Source of the DNA: a virus
Length of the DNA: 34,293 bases
IMG/VR virus record: IMGVR_UViG_3300044522_000220
Location: 1-34,293 of that record
Reading direction: 5' to 3' (one strand)
The translations under genes and the position numbers were made by a program. Of the stretch, positions 1-6,614 are shown in pieces (positions within the stretch are counted from its first letter, which is position 1; each line of letters starts with the position of its first letter). The notes under the pieces are model-generated. The model was not told the DNA's origin, did not search any database, and saw only the letters and a list, made by a program, of their open reading frames with translations.

Positions 1-477
1 TGCCTCGTAATGGTCGTAAAAATGATTAGCATCTAAAACAAATCCTAATTCAGTAGCATAAGTACTTATTGTTTCAACTGATGGCCTAATAAATGTATTC
101 TTATTGTTAGTATTATTGTTAGGTAAACTTTTTGTACCAGTTTCGGTAAACTTTTTTGACTCTATTTGTAAAGAATCTTTACCATCGGTAAACTTTTTAT
201 AATCGTTTAAATAATCTAAAAATACTGACGTTACTCGTAAGTGTTTAGTAGCTGGACTTTTATATACTAAATCTTTAACTATCAATGAATTAATGATGTT
301 AATTACTGATTGCTTAGATAAGTCTAAATCCTTAGCCATTGTTTCTTTGCTCATGTAGCACCAATGAGACTCGTTATTCTGCATACGCATAATCGTATCT
401 AATACGCAGTATTCATTGCACGATAGTTTAAATTCCTTCCGTACTGGATGAATTATTGTTGTGTAAAACTGTGACAT
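1..477 (-). CDS. Phage replication protein, N-terminal 159 residues (cut by window start)
   Basis: The ATG is at 477 and the frame stays open to base 1, so the C-terminus is missing here. The first 80 residues look like a winged helix-turn-helix (MSKETMAKDLDLSKQSVINI, then LIVKDLVYKS), as in phage replisome-organiser and replication initiator proteins. An Asn/Thr/Ser-rich linker follows. The missing C-terminus lies at 33862-33984, and joining the two across the repeated ends gives about 199 aa. It is the next leftward gene after the 54-aa ORF, and the DnaB-type helicase follows two genes downstream across the junction, so a role in loading the helicase is a reasonable inference. The specific family name is uncertain. 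Confidence 0.75.
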   Translation of the reverse strand, partial: MSQFYTTIIHPVRKEFKLSCNEYCVLDTIMRMQNNESHWCYMSKETMAKDLDLSKQSVINIINSLIVKDLVYKSPATKHLRVTSVFLDYLNDYKKFTDGKDSLQIESKKFTETGTKSLPNNNTNNKNTFIRPSVETISTYATELGFVLDANHFYDHYEA

Positions 478-481
478 AAGG

Positions 482-646
482 TTATTTTTGTACCCTAAAA
501 ACTATTGTTCTGCCATTAAACTCAAACCTTCTTTTGTTTATTGGATTTAATGCGTCACGAATACTTTTAGTGTTAATGTTTGTTTTTCTATTGGCTGCTG
601 CAATAGATATGAATGTAGTTTCTTGTTTGGTGTCCAGGTAAATCAT
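482..646 (-). CDS. Small NUMOD-like hypothetical protein (54 aa)
   Basis: Function not recognised. The segment from FISIAAANRKTN to SIRDALNP resembles the short helix-turn-helix modules (NUMOD1/IENR1-like) carried by homing endonucleases, but here it stands alone. I chose the ATG at 646 because it falls 7 bases after the stop of the upstream gene. An in-frame ATG at 700 would add 18 residues but overlap the membrane protein by 47 bases. The replication protein starts 4 bases past the stop, so the genes look cotranscribed. Confidence 0.55.
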   Translation of the reverse strand: MIYLDTKQETTFISIAAANRKTNINTKSIRDALNPINKRRFEFNGRTIVFRVQK

Positions 647-653
647 TCTAATT

Positions 654-815
654 TTAATTGAGTTTTCGAATCCTCTCGGCTCTAAATCTAATCCCATCAA
701 TAATTCGTTTTATTTCGTAAAAAAATTGTAGTGTAATGTATAACGTTACAGCTAACGGCACTGAAATTAATGTAAAAAATGTTAATTCGTAGATAAATAT
801 TAAGGTAGTTTTCAT
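654..815 (-). CDS. Small membrane protein (53 aa)
   Basis: One long hydrophobic segment (about residues 5-33, including LISVPLAVTLYITL) is followed by a basic tail ending RIRKLN, so a single-pass inner-membrane protein with a positively charged cytoplasmic end is likely. The start at 815 is preferred over the upstream ATG at 845 because it has a clear AAAGGA ribosome site and follows the stop of the previous gene by one base (TAAtATG). Function unknown. Confidence 0.6.
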   Translation of the reverse strand: MKTTLIFIYELTFFTLISVPLAVTLYITLQFFYEIKRIIDGIRFRAERIRKLN

Positions 816-816
816 A

Positions 817-975
817 TTATTTTCCTTTAGGTGTAATAGGTACAATAGGTTTTTTGATGTCCTTGTTAAGCCATGTCAATAAAGTATCTGCTCTTTCAAA
901 CAGTTTACTATCAATACCAGAACTTAAAGCTACCCATAAAGCAAACTGCTCATTGTTCATTGTTGGTTGGTTCAT
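817..975 (-). CDS. Hypothetical protein (52 aa)
   Basis: The ORF starts ATGAACCAACCAACA and ends in TAA one base before the next gene. The protein is soluble-looking, with a helical middle (QFALWVALSSG, LFERADTLLTWL) and a Pro/Ile/Val-rich tail. No family recognised. Tight packing between neighbours in the same direction, with no other frame available, supports it as a real gene. Confidence 0.6.
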   Translation of the reverse strand: MNQPTMNNEQFALWVALSSGIDSKLFERADTLLTWLNKDIKKPIVPITPKGK

Positions 976-976
976 A

Positions 977-1441
977 TTATTTCTTTAATGATATTTTAAA
1001 TGTTGTTGTCGAATACTTAGGAGCTGGATAAATCATCTCACCAGTTTCTGGGTCTACCAAAGGTTCTTTGATAGTCTTTAGCAATGATTCTCTTTCCTTT
1101 TGTTTGTACTTAATAGCTTCTAATTCCTGGTTCATCTTTAACCAAGAATAGTCACCATCGTAAGCATACTTTACGCCAGATTCAAACTTACTCACTTCGG
1201 CTCCTAAGACCTCTGCTTTGCCTTGTGGATGCGTGGTAAGTATATCTACCACATCTTCCTTTAAATCGGCTCTAATGCCATCTAAAAGCTGAATGATAGC
1301 CTCTGCTTTAACAAGCATCTCAAGTGGATTGTCTCCAGTCTCTCTAAAATGCTGTACAATAGTTTGTTTAAGCAATTCAACGCTAAACTTGGATGGTTCT
1401 ATAGAACTAAGTTCTACTTTAGGTAATAATTCAAAACTCAT
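977..1441 (-). CDS. Hypothetical phage protein next to recombination gene (154 aa)
   Basis: The protein is acidic and helical with a predicted coiled coil around residues 95-125 (QELEAIKYKQKERESLL). A conserved-looking motif VDPETGEMIYPAPKYS precedes the basic end. It begins 5 bases after the stop of the putative annealing protein, suggesting translational coupling and perhaps a partner role in recombination or replication. I do not recognise a named family. Confidence 0.75.
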   Translation of the reverse strand: MSFELLPKVELSSIEPSKFSVELLKQTIVQHFRETGDNPLEMLVKAEAIIQLLDGIRADLKEDVVDILTTHPQGKAEVLGAEVSKFESGVKYAYDGDYSWLKMNQELEAIKYKQKERESLLKTIKEPLVDPETGEMIYPAPKYSTTTFKISLKK

Positions 1442-1446
1442 AATAT

Positions 1447-2142
1447 TTATTTTTTGGTTAAGTTTTCTTTTTTCATTGATAATAGTTTCTTCAACTGTTC
1501 GTTAGAATCAAAAACTTGCTTATACCCAAAGTATAAATCAGTTAATTGTTTCACTTTAGTACAATTTGCTATGTCAGCTTTAATAGCATCAATATCTATT
1601 TCTTCTTCTTCTACTATTTCTGCTACTACCTCTTGAACTGTTTGAGCAGGTTTTTTAGGTGCCTCATGTACAAAATCCATCTCTTCTGCTGGTGTAGCCT
1701 CGAATCCTGCAGCCTTCATTAACCAAGCAAGTAAGTTACGATACGCCTTACCTATTGCACGTGTCTGTGCCATTGATAGAATAGCGTACTCGTCAAATCT
1801 CTTTTTGCTTTGCTCAAAGTTGCTACATATTGCTACTCCAGTAGCTACTAACTGACCAGTATTAATGTTTCGTACTTCGCACTTAGCCATGTACTTTATT
1901 TCTACTTGACCAGGTTCTGTGCCTCTTCGAGTTAAGTCCGTAGTTTCTGTGATAATCGGCATTAACCCTAATGAAGCTCCAGCAAACATCCAGCCTTCAA
2001 CATTTACATATTGTTTCCCTTGTATGTTAGAACTTAATTTCTTGTCAATAATAAGTTTGCTTAATTCATTTGATAAACTTAGCATCGAATCTTTATTAAT
2101 TAAAGAATAGGATGGCTTTTCTAATTGGTTATTTTCTTGCAT
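1447..2142 (-). CDS. Putative ssDNA-annealing / recombination protein (231 aa)
   Basis: The core (about residues 45-155) has a pattern seen in a phage family usually annotated as recombination or ssDNA-binding: VEGWMFAGASLGL, then KCEVRN and a Gly-rich strand, then MAQTRAIGKAYRNLLAWLM and ATPAEEM. The region after residue 160 is acidic (EEEEIDIDAI) and low complexity, ending in a small helical domain. The acidic tail recalls ssDNA-binding proteins, where such tails recruit partners. I infer DNA annealing from family resemblance and from position among replication genes. Assignment to the RecT, Erf or Rad52-like class cannot be made by eye. Confidence 0.5.
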   Translation of the reverse strand: MQENNQLEKPSYSLINKDSMLSLSNELSKLIIDKKLSSNIQGKQYVNVEGWMFAGASLGLMPIITETTDLTRRGTEPGQVEIKYMAKCEVRNINTGQLVATGVAICSNFEQSKKRFDEYAILSMAQTRAIGKAYRNLLAWLMKAAGFEATPAEEMDFVHEAPKKPAQTVQEVVAEIVEEEEIDIDAIKADIANCTKVKQLTDLYFGYKQVFDSNEQLKKLLSMKKENLTKK

Positions 2143-2152
2143 TGTGTTTGTT

Positions 2153-2665
2153 TTAAACGTATTTTAATGTTGTGTTATTATTATCATGACCATTTAACTT
2201 ATTTCTAAGTGTTCCGTAATTAATTCTTTTGCATATTGCAGCATCTTTTGCGGAATCATAAACTATTCCAGTTGACATATCACATACTTGCTTAGAGTTA
2301 GCTTTTTTAGTTGCTTGTATTACATTTACATTTAAGCCAATATCGTAAGCGTGTTTAGTATTTTGAGATGGTGTAACCCATTCCAAATTCCTAAAATCAT
2401 TATTTGTTTTATTTCCGTCAATATGGTTTACTTGTAAATTGCCTCTTCTTGGAGCAACAAAAAATTCTGCAACAAGACTATGCACAAAAAACATTTTTTT
2501 CTTTTTGTTTATTTGCAACCCAACTGTATAATAACCATTCTTTCTTCCATATTTTAAAAATATTCCATTTTTGCCAAATATTAAACCATTATATCCTACC
2601 CCATATCCTTGTAAGTCAGCTGGATATTTAGTTCTTTTTAAATAATTAGTTAATTCTGTGCTCAT
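2153..2665 (-). CDS. HNH homing endonuclease, free-standing (170 aa)
   Basis: The N-terminal domain (residues 15-60, YGVGYNGLIFG and NGYYTVGL) is NUMOD4-like. The HNH_3 core follows: VHSLVAEFFV (61-70), QVNHIDGNKTNND (78-90) and NLEWVTPSQN (93-102), giving His62, Asn80-His81 and a terminal Asn/His pair. The C-terminus (residues 125-160) resembles a NUMOD1 DNA-binding helix-turn-helix. Such enzymes nick or cut a specific site and spread into alleles that lack them. The start overlaps the end of the upstream 69-aa gene by 20 bases, which looks like an insertion into a tightly packed operon. It is not inside an intron or intein that I can see. Confidence 0.9.
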   Translation of the reverse strand: MSTELTNYLKRTKYPADLQGYGVGYNGLIFGKNGIFLKYGRKNGYYTVGLQINKKKKMFFVHSLVAEFFVAPRRGNLQVNHIDGNKTNNDFRNLEWVTPSQNTKHAYDIGLNVNVIQATKKANSKQVCDMSTGIVYDSAKDAAICKRINYGTLRNKLNGHDNNNTTLKYV

Positions 2666-2855
2666 AGTTTAGTTTTTTGGTTGTGTTTAAATTATTTGGG
2701 AAATATTGTACATGATTGATTGGATTCTCATCCCAGTAACTAATTAATAGTTGCATCATGTTATAAGATGCCTGGTTGTAAGTAATCTCATGTATAATTT
2801 TTGCAGCGAATAGTTTTCGCTCTTGTTCTGATAGGTAGTGGAAGGTAGATAACAT
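2646..2855 (-). CDS. Hypothetical protein (69 aa), C-terminus shared with HNH insertion
   Basis: The N-terminal half is helical (LSEQERKLFAAKII) with aromatic-rich central residues, and no family is recognised. The last 20 bases overlap the start of the HNH endonuclease in another frame, so the C-terminal residues (TTKKLNYEHRIN) may have been reshaped when the endonuclease gene arrived. It starts 10 bases after the stop of the DnaA-like gene, in the same direction. Confidence 0.6.
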   Translation of the reverse strand: MLSTFHYLSEQERKLFAAKIIHEITYNQASYNMMQLLISYWDENPINHVQYFPNNLNTTKKLNYEHRIN

Positions 2856-2865
2856 AATTGTTGGT

Positions 2866-3240
2866 TTATTTGTTTGCGTAAATGTTGTTAGGTAATTCTA
2901 TCGAATCCATTATTGATTGATATTTCTCCATGTAGAACGGTATTACTTCAATGTCATTAAGAAAGGTGTTAAGTCCATGTAGTACGGTTGTTCTGTCTCT
3001 TTTAAAGTAAGGAGATATTTGTGATGCCTTTTGAAAATATGATGTGTGTAAAATGTAATAACACATATTTCTTGCTAACACTAATTCTCTATACCTAGAT
3101 TTGTGTGACATCTTTTTAATGTCAACTTCGAACGCCTTAGATACAATTTCTATAATATTATTAAATATCTTAGTATCTATTTTTGTTAATCTGTTGGTAA
3201 GTAATGATTCTCTCGTTGGTCTAGTTCTCACTGTAGTCAT
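2866..3240 (-). CDS. DnaA domain IV-like DNA-binding protein (124 aa)
   Basis: Residues about 27-95 match the pattern of the C-terminal DNA-binding domain of DnaA: IIEIVSKAFEVDIKKM, then SRYRELVLARNMCYYIL, and the signature-like FKRDRTTVLHGL corresponding to the RDHTTVLHA motif that reads DnaA boxes. The AAA+ ATPase domain is absent, so it cannot be a full initiator. It probably binds specific DNA sites in phage or host origin, competing with or recruiting host DnaA. The upstream gene overlaps its start by 20 bases. Confidence 0.8.
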   Translation of the reverse strand: MTTVRTRPTRESLLTNRLTKIDTKIFNNIIEIVSKAFEVDIKKMSHKSRYRELVLARNMCYYILHTSYFQKASQISPYFKRDRTTVLHGLNTFLNDIEVIPFYMEKYQSIMDSIELPNNIYANK

Positions 3241-3421
3241 TGATTTGGTTTTTAAGTGCCTCTAATTTCTTTGCGTAATAAGTTTTTACTATTTCTACTG
3301 TTTCGTAATCATGTTTATCTAATCTAATTTTAAGTAGATAAGGCGTAAGCCCAGTGATAGCACAGATTTTTTTTATGTCTCCATGACGAAGCATTGCTCT
3401 ATAATCCGTTACTTGTATCAT
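3221..3421 (-). CDS. Small helix-turn-helix-like protein (66 aa)
   Basis: Residues 12-40 (HGDIKKICAITGLTPYLLKIRL) look like a helix-turn-helix of the kind used in small phage regulators, followed by a charged helix to the end. It overlaps both neighbours by about 20 bases, as in a translationally coupled operon. DNA binding is inferred from the pattern only; the family is not identified. Confidence 0.6.
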   Translation of the reverse strand: MIQVTDYRAMLRHGDIKKICAITGLTPYLLKIRLDKHDYETVEIVKTYYAKKLEALKNQINDYSEN

Positions 3422-3692
3422 CTTGTAGTTGGTTGTTTTGATTAATTAATGTCTGTCCTGCTTCTGTTAATGTTCTACAGAATAATGTGAACGCCTTATC
3501 GCCATCTTGAAATGTAACGGTAGTCTCTTCTGTATTAGCAAGTACTAATCTAATAGCTGGTTCTTGGCCATCTATCTTTTCGTTGGTAGCTGCGAATACT
3601 TGTGGTTCATTGTCTCCGAATTTAAAGCACCACTCACAAGGAAATATTGGTGTTAATGTTTTTTCTGTTAGTTCTAATTCTTGGTTTTCCAT
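3399..3692 (-). CDS. Hypothetical acidic protein (97 aa)
   Basis: Beta-rich central part (FPCEWCFKFGDNEPQVFAA, IRLVLANTEETTVTF) with two Cys in CEWC and a Gln/Asn-rich acidic tail. No transmembrane segment. No family recognised. The gene sits between unknown small early genes, one base from the preceding stop. Confidence 0.65.
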   Translation of the reverse strand: MENQELELTEKTLTPIFPCEWCFKFGDNEPQVFAATNEKIDGQEPAIRLVLANTEETTVTFQDGDKAFTLFCRTLTEAGQTLINQNNQLQDDTSNGL

Positions 3693-3693
3693 A

Positions 3694-3981
3694 TTAATTG
3701 TATTTATTTATTGATGCGTTTAATTTTTGATACTCTGTTTCTGCTTTCATCTTAAAGGTGTGAAAAAATGCCATTGTTTCGTCAACTGGTACGCCATCTG
3801 TTTGCTCATCATTAAATTCCTTCATTAGTCTTTTTACTAATTGTCTGTTTTCTTCATCAATGCAGAATAAAGCGAAAGACTCTTCGATTGTTTTAATTGC
3901 GTAGACCATTTCTTTTAATAGACTAAGAGCGTGTTTTTTTTGTTGCTCCGTCATTTGGTCTGGTTGTGGTTGAATTTTCAT
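3694..3981 (-). CDS. Hypothetical helical protein (95 aa)
   Basis: All-helical, strongly charged protein with leucine/isoleucine periodicity (ALSLLKEMVYAIKTIEESFALF), a likely helical bundle or dimer. No motif recognised. It follows the 76-aa gene by one base and belongs to the same leftward run of small early genes, which in phages often modify host functions. That role is only an inference from position. Confidence 0.65.
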   Translation of the reverse strand: MKIQPQPDQMTEQQKKHALSLLKEMVYAIKTIEESFALFCIDEENRQLVKRLMKEFNDEQTDGVPVDETMAFFHTFKMKAETEYQKLNASINKYN

Positions 3982-3982
3982 G

Positions 3983-4213
3983 TTATTTGGTTTTGTTAAA
4001 TAATTTTAGGTGTCTGTCTATCCCCAGAACAGATGCGTCAAGTGAGGCGTAATATGAGCTTCTCCAGTAGTACCATTTACCATTAAGGATTTGATTATCC
4101 CATTTTATAATCATGCCTTTGTAAGTGTACTGTTTTGAGATTCTGCCGTTACTGTTTACGTAGGTATATTCTTCTTTTATACCTTTTTTCTTCTGTTCGA
4201 GGGTTAGTTTCAT
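3983..4213 (-). CDS. Hypothetical basic protein (76 aa)
   Basis: Basic, aromatic-rich, beta-looking protein (YKGMIIKWDNQILNGKWYYW). No family recognised. It lies 4 bases downstream of the previous gene and 1 base upstream of the next, in the same direction. Confidence 0.6.
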   Translation of the reverse strand: MKLTLEQKKKGIKEEYTYVNSNGRISKQYTYKGMIIKWDNQILNGKWYYWRSSYYASLDASVLGIDRHLKLFNKTK

Positions 4214-4217
4214 TTTT

Positions 4218-4418
4218 TTAATTTGATGGTGTAGTCACCGTAAACAAGACTTTCTCTGAGCTTTTTGGTAGTCCAAGTGCTAATTGTTGATAGACTGAAT
4301 ACGCCTTATCGTAATCTTTGGACATTGTGCGAGAAACTATGAGACCGTCTAATCTGGTGAAGTAAAATGTTTCGTTTAGTAAAAAATCGTGCTCTTCGAT
4401 AAATGTGTAGGTTTTCAT
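4218..4418 (-). CDS. Hypothetical protein (66 aa)
   Basis: Small beta/alpha protein (FYFTRLDGLIVSRT then a helix DKAYSVYQQLALGL). No family recognised. It begins 1 base after the preceding stop. Confidence 0.6.
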   Translation of the reverse strand: MKTYTFIEEHDFLLNETFYFTRLDGLIVSRTMSKDYDKAYSVYQQLALGLPKSSEKVLFTVTTPSN

Positions 4419-4419
4419 G

Positions 4420-4626
4420 TTATTGTGTTTTGGTGTTTAATTTAGATAATCTGGTAAAGTAGGTTTTTGTGTCTCCGATGACAGCTTTAGACATAGACCG
4501 CTCATATTCCAATGGGTGGATGCAGTTTTTTGTCTCATAATTGTAGTAGGCTTGTTGACCTTTGTAGATGAGTGTACCAGTGATAGCACATCTCATGGGA
4601 TAAGTTAAGGTGATTAATTCAAACAT
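4420..4626 (-). CDS. Hypothetical protein (68 aa), first gene after the iteron array
   Basis: Contains MRCAITGTLIYKGQQAYY and a later NCIHPLEY. The Cys-rich start resembles a small zinc-binding or DUF-type fold, but only two Cys are present, so no metal claim is made. It is the first gene downstream (leftward) of the noncoding region with the GATTTTTG array, so any promoter there would drive it and the genes after it. Confidence 0.6.
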   Translation of the reverse strand: MFELITLTYPMRCAITGTLIYKGQQAYYNYETKNCIHPLEYERSMSKAVIGDTKTYFTRLSKLNTKTQ

Positions 4627-4986
4627 GGTTTTTTGTTTTGGTTTGGTAAAATTAAAGGTTTTTTGTTATTATTTAATATTTTTTAGTTAATTTATTGTTA
4701 ATCCGTAAAAGATTTTTGTTATAAAATTATCCGCACAGATTTTTGCCGCTGCTGGATTTTTGCGTACCTATACCCATGCAAGATTTTTGGCTATGCTAGA
4801 TTTTTGGTATGCGTTTCCTCATGATGCCGTAGGTGTATTTATTACACATTAAGGTACTTTTATAACATTACACAAGTACAAAGTAGTCTCAATATGCTTT
4901 TATTGGCACTTTACAGCCTCATTTTGGGCTTATCTTTATTGTTTAAGGTATAGACCTCAAACGCATTTTGTATGTCTTATTTAGCC
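4627..4986. other. Noncoding early-region gap holding an iteron-like array
   Basis: This 360-base stretch separates the 64-aa gene from the 68-aa gene. It contains five GATTTTTG boxes (annotated separately), a small hairpin with arms GTGTA/TACAC at 4833-4847, and A/T runs. TTATCCGCACA at 4728-4738 is one inserted base away from a DnaA box. I find no convincing ORF in either direction. Confidence 0.6.
4711..4806. repeat. Five GATTTTTG boxes with 27-17-27-17 spacing
   Basis: Exact GATTTTTG copies start at 4711, 4738, 4755, 4782 and 4799. Start-to-start distances are 27, 17, 27 and 17, so the array is a 44-base composite unit repeated twice plus one more box. The 9-base spacers are also related (CCGCTGCTG and GCTATGCTA). 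Ordered direct repeats in a gap among replication genes are typical of iterons at phage or plasmid origins, or of a multi-site regulator. Function is inferred. Confidence 0.7.
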
Positions 4987-5181
4987 TTATTTCGCTAAAT
5001 GTTCAATCCAGGCCCTGGACTTATAAAAACTATCCTGGTCCAGTTTCTTTTGCACCTGGTCCGCTATTTGTTTTATTTGTTCCTGGTAAAGGTTCCTATA
5101 AAACTCAATCAAATACTTATCACCCGGTAAATTGGTGACCTCCAGGCCTTTTATAATGGCCTTTAATTGGTAAATGTTCAT
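4987..5181 (-). CDS. Hypothetical protein (64 aa)
   Basis: Helical protein (QLKAIIKGLEV, then FYRNLYQEQIKQIADQVQKKL). No family recognised. The coding DNA and its upstream leader are unusually rich in CCWGG sites compared with the rest of this AT-rich genome. It lies between a terminator upstream and the iteron array downstream, so it may form its own short unit. Confidence 0.6.
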   Translation of the reverse strand: MNIYQLKAIIKGLEVTNLPGDKYLIEFYRNLYQEQIKQIADQVQKKLDQDSFYKSRAWIEHLAK

Positions 5182-5250
5182 GTTTATTTGTTTTGATTCT
5201 TTGCACCTGGTCCAGGTTCGAACTGGTTAACCCTAATTTGTCCAGGTAAT

Positions 5251-5280
5251 AAAAAGGACCCTAAAATTAATTAGGGCCCT
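5251..5280 (-). terminator. Rho-independent terminator after the clamp-like gene
   Basis: Read leftward, a 10-bp stem (AGGGCCCTAA pairing with TTAGGGTCCT, one mismatch) with a 6-base loop is followed by a run of five T. It begins 22 bases past the stop of the clamp-like gene. Confidence 0.75.
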
Positions 5281-5301
5281 AAATTGGTAATAAATTAAAT
5301 T

Positions 5302-5838
5302 TTACCAGTCTGTAGCTATTGGCATAATTCCAGCAATGGCCTTTGAATCATTGGTTTTAATCATTATAATTTTATTTGTACCTCTAAATTCTAGTTTATA
5401 ACATGTAGAACCTAGGCAGTCGCATACGTCCTTAAGTAAATTAGGATTTAATCCTATAAAAGAAATTTCAATTGGTTCACTTGTTGGTATCACCTGGTCA
5501 ATATTGGGATATTTTCCGCCTCCTTTTATAGTTAATTCATCTGCATTGATTAATTTAATAATCCCAATTAGATTATATTTTTTATCAAACGCTTCCAACT
5601 GGTTATTAATTTTTGAAAAGCTGCAGCCCTTATCGAATCCCTGCTTTTTCCAGTCGGTACCTAAAATATAAAATTCGTCCGTCTGTTCTATTCGGCTATT
5701 TTCACCGAAAACCTCATTTAGTGGAAATTTAACCAGGACGTGGCTATTTGTTGTTAATACATGTCCGTCTTTTACTTGTATGTACTGTTGGGCAATTCTG
5801 AAGGCATCTTTTCCAGTTGTTAAATGTAATTTTTTCAT
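5302..5838 (-). CDS. Beta sliding clamp-like protein (178 aa)
   Basis: The C-terminal third follows the third domain of the DNA polymerase III beta clamp: FIGLNPNLLKDVCDCL, KLEFRGTNKIIMI, and a terminal AIAGIMPI that corresponds to the conserved IMP(M/I) end of DnaN. The N-terminal part (KDGHVLTTNSHVLVKFPL) resembles an earlier clamp domain. At 178 aa it is about half a bacterial clamp (three domains, about 370 aa), so a ring would need more subunits. It may instead decoy or replace the host clamp. The family call rests on pattern only. A terminator follows directly. Confidence 0.6.
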   Translation of the reverse strand: MKKLHLTTGKDAFRIAQQYIQVKDGHVLTTNSHVLVKFPLNEVFGENSRIEQTDEFYILGTDWKKQGFDKGCSFSKINNQLEAFDKKYNLIGIIKLINADELTIKGGGKYPNIDQVIPTSEPIEISFIGLNPNLLKDVCDCLGSTCYKLEFRGTNKIIMIKTNDSKAIAGIMPIATDW

Positions 5839-5857
5839 GTTGTTTTGTGTTTTTGGT

Positions 5858-6328
5858 TTATTTAATAGATAAATTGATAATGTGTTCGTATTTGTTATAT
5901 AGTTCTTTTTCTGCCTCCTCCTGGTTTAATGCCTCAATTGATTCTGTAATTTTGTAAACCTTACCAATTGAACCAACTAACCGACCAGTAAAAGATGCTT
6001 TAAACTTATTTTTGCCTTCTTTTTCTAATAAGTTTAAAATATCTTCTTTTAATTGGTGTTCGCTATTCTTTTGGAATACTATACCACCTCCGTAATGTTT
6101 AGCGGTGTATCTTTTGCCTCCTATTGTTCGGGCTTTATTTACTGCTATTTCATACTCGTAATGTGTAGGGAAATTAAAAGGGCTACAAATGTTTGATAAT
6201 TTTTTAGCCTCTTCTTTGTCCTGGTCATTTACTAAGTTAAGAAAATGCAATACAAAACGGCTATTGCCATTTGAATCACAATTAACCCTTAATAGGCTAA
6301 TGTCTTTTTGTGTTGTTGTGTTTGTCAT
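5858..6328 (-). CDS. Hypothetical early protein (156 aa)
   Basis: Soluble protein with a charged helical middle (DQDKEEAKKLSNIC), a YTAKHYGGGIVF strand-turn and an acidic helical end (ALNQEEAEKELYNKY). No family recognised. It is the third gene of the leftward transcript, followed 19 bases later by the clamp-like gene. Confidence 0.7.
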   Translation of the reverse strand: MTNTTTQKDISLLRVNCDSNGNSRFVLHFLNLVNDQDKEEAKKLSNICSPFNFPTHYEYEIAVNKARTIGGKRYTAKHYGGGIVFQKNSEHQLKEDILNLLEKEGKNKFKASFTGRLVGSIGKVYKITESIEALNQEEAEKELYNKYEHIINLSIK

Positions 6329-6339
6329 TGTGTTAGGTT

Positions 6340-6450
6340 TTATTTGTTTTTGTTCTCTATTGTCTCAAGTAATGTTTTAATAAATGCCCATACTAATACG
6401 CTGGTAATGCTTACTAGGATAGCCTCGGCAATTGTTATATACTGGTTCAT
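6340..6450 (-). CDS. Tiny membrane protein (36 aa)
   Basis: The ORF starts one base after the stop of the 40-aa gene (TAAcATG) and ends 11 bases before the 156-aa gene. A single hydrophobic segment (AILVSITSVLVWAFI) has a basic end (ENKNK). It is one of two consecutive single-pass micropeptides at the start of the early transcript. Function unknown; interference with host membrane processes is possible but unsupported. Confidence 0.55.
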   Translation of the reverse strand: MNQYITIAEAILVSITSVLVWAFIKTLLETIENKNK

Positions 6451-6451
6451 G

Positions 6452-6574
6452 TTATTTAGTTTTTAGGGTTAATGACTCGTTAATAAGGTTTACCACTAAG
6501 TAAACAAAAGAAACTAAAAACGCTGTAAACAAAAGACATTGAGCGATTGCGATAATGTTTGTTAATGTGTTCAT
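6452..6574 (-). CDS. Tiny membrane protein (40 aa), first early gene
   Basis: First ORF downstream of the leftward promoter at 6615-6644. One strongly hydrophobic segment runs about residues 7-32 (CLLFTAFLVSFVYLVV), then a polar basic tail. It is paired with a second single-pass micropeptide directly downstream. Confidence 0.55.
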   Translation of the reverse strand: MNTLTNIIAIAQCLLFTAFLVSFVYLVVNLINESLTLKTK

Positions 6575-6614
6575 GATAATAAATTAAAAGGTTTATTTGT
6601 CATTATTGACAGAG

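Noticed and set aside
654-845. Longer version of the 53-aa membrane protein starting at 845
   Set aside because: The extra ten residues overlap the preceding gene, and the internal ATG at 815 has a better ribosome site.
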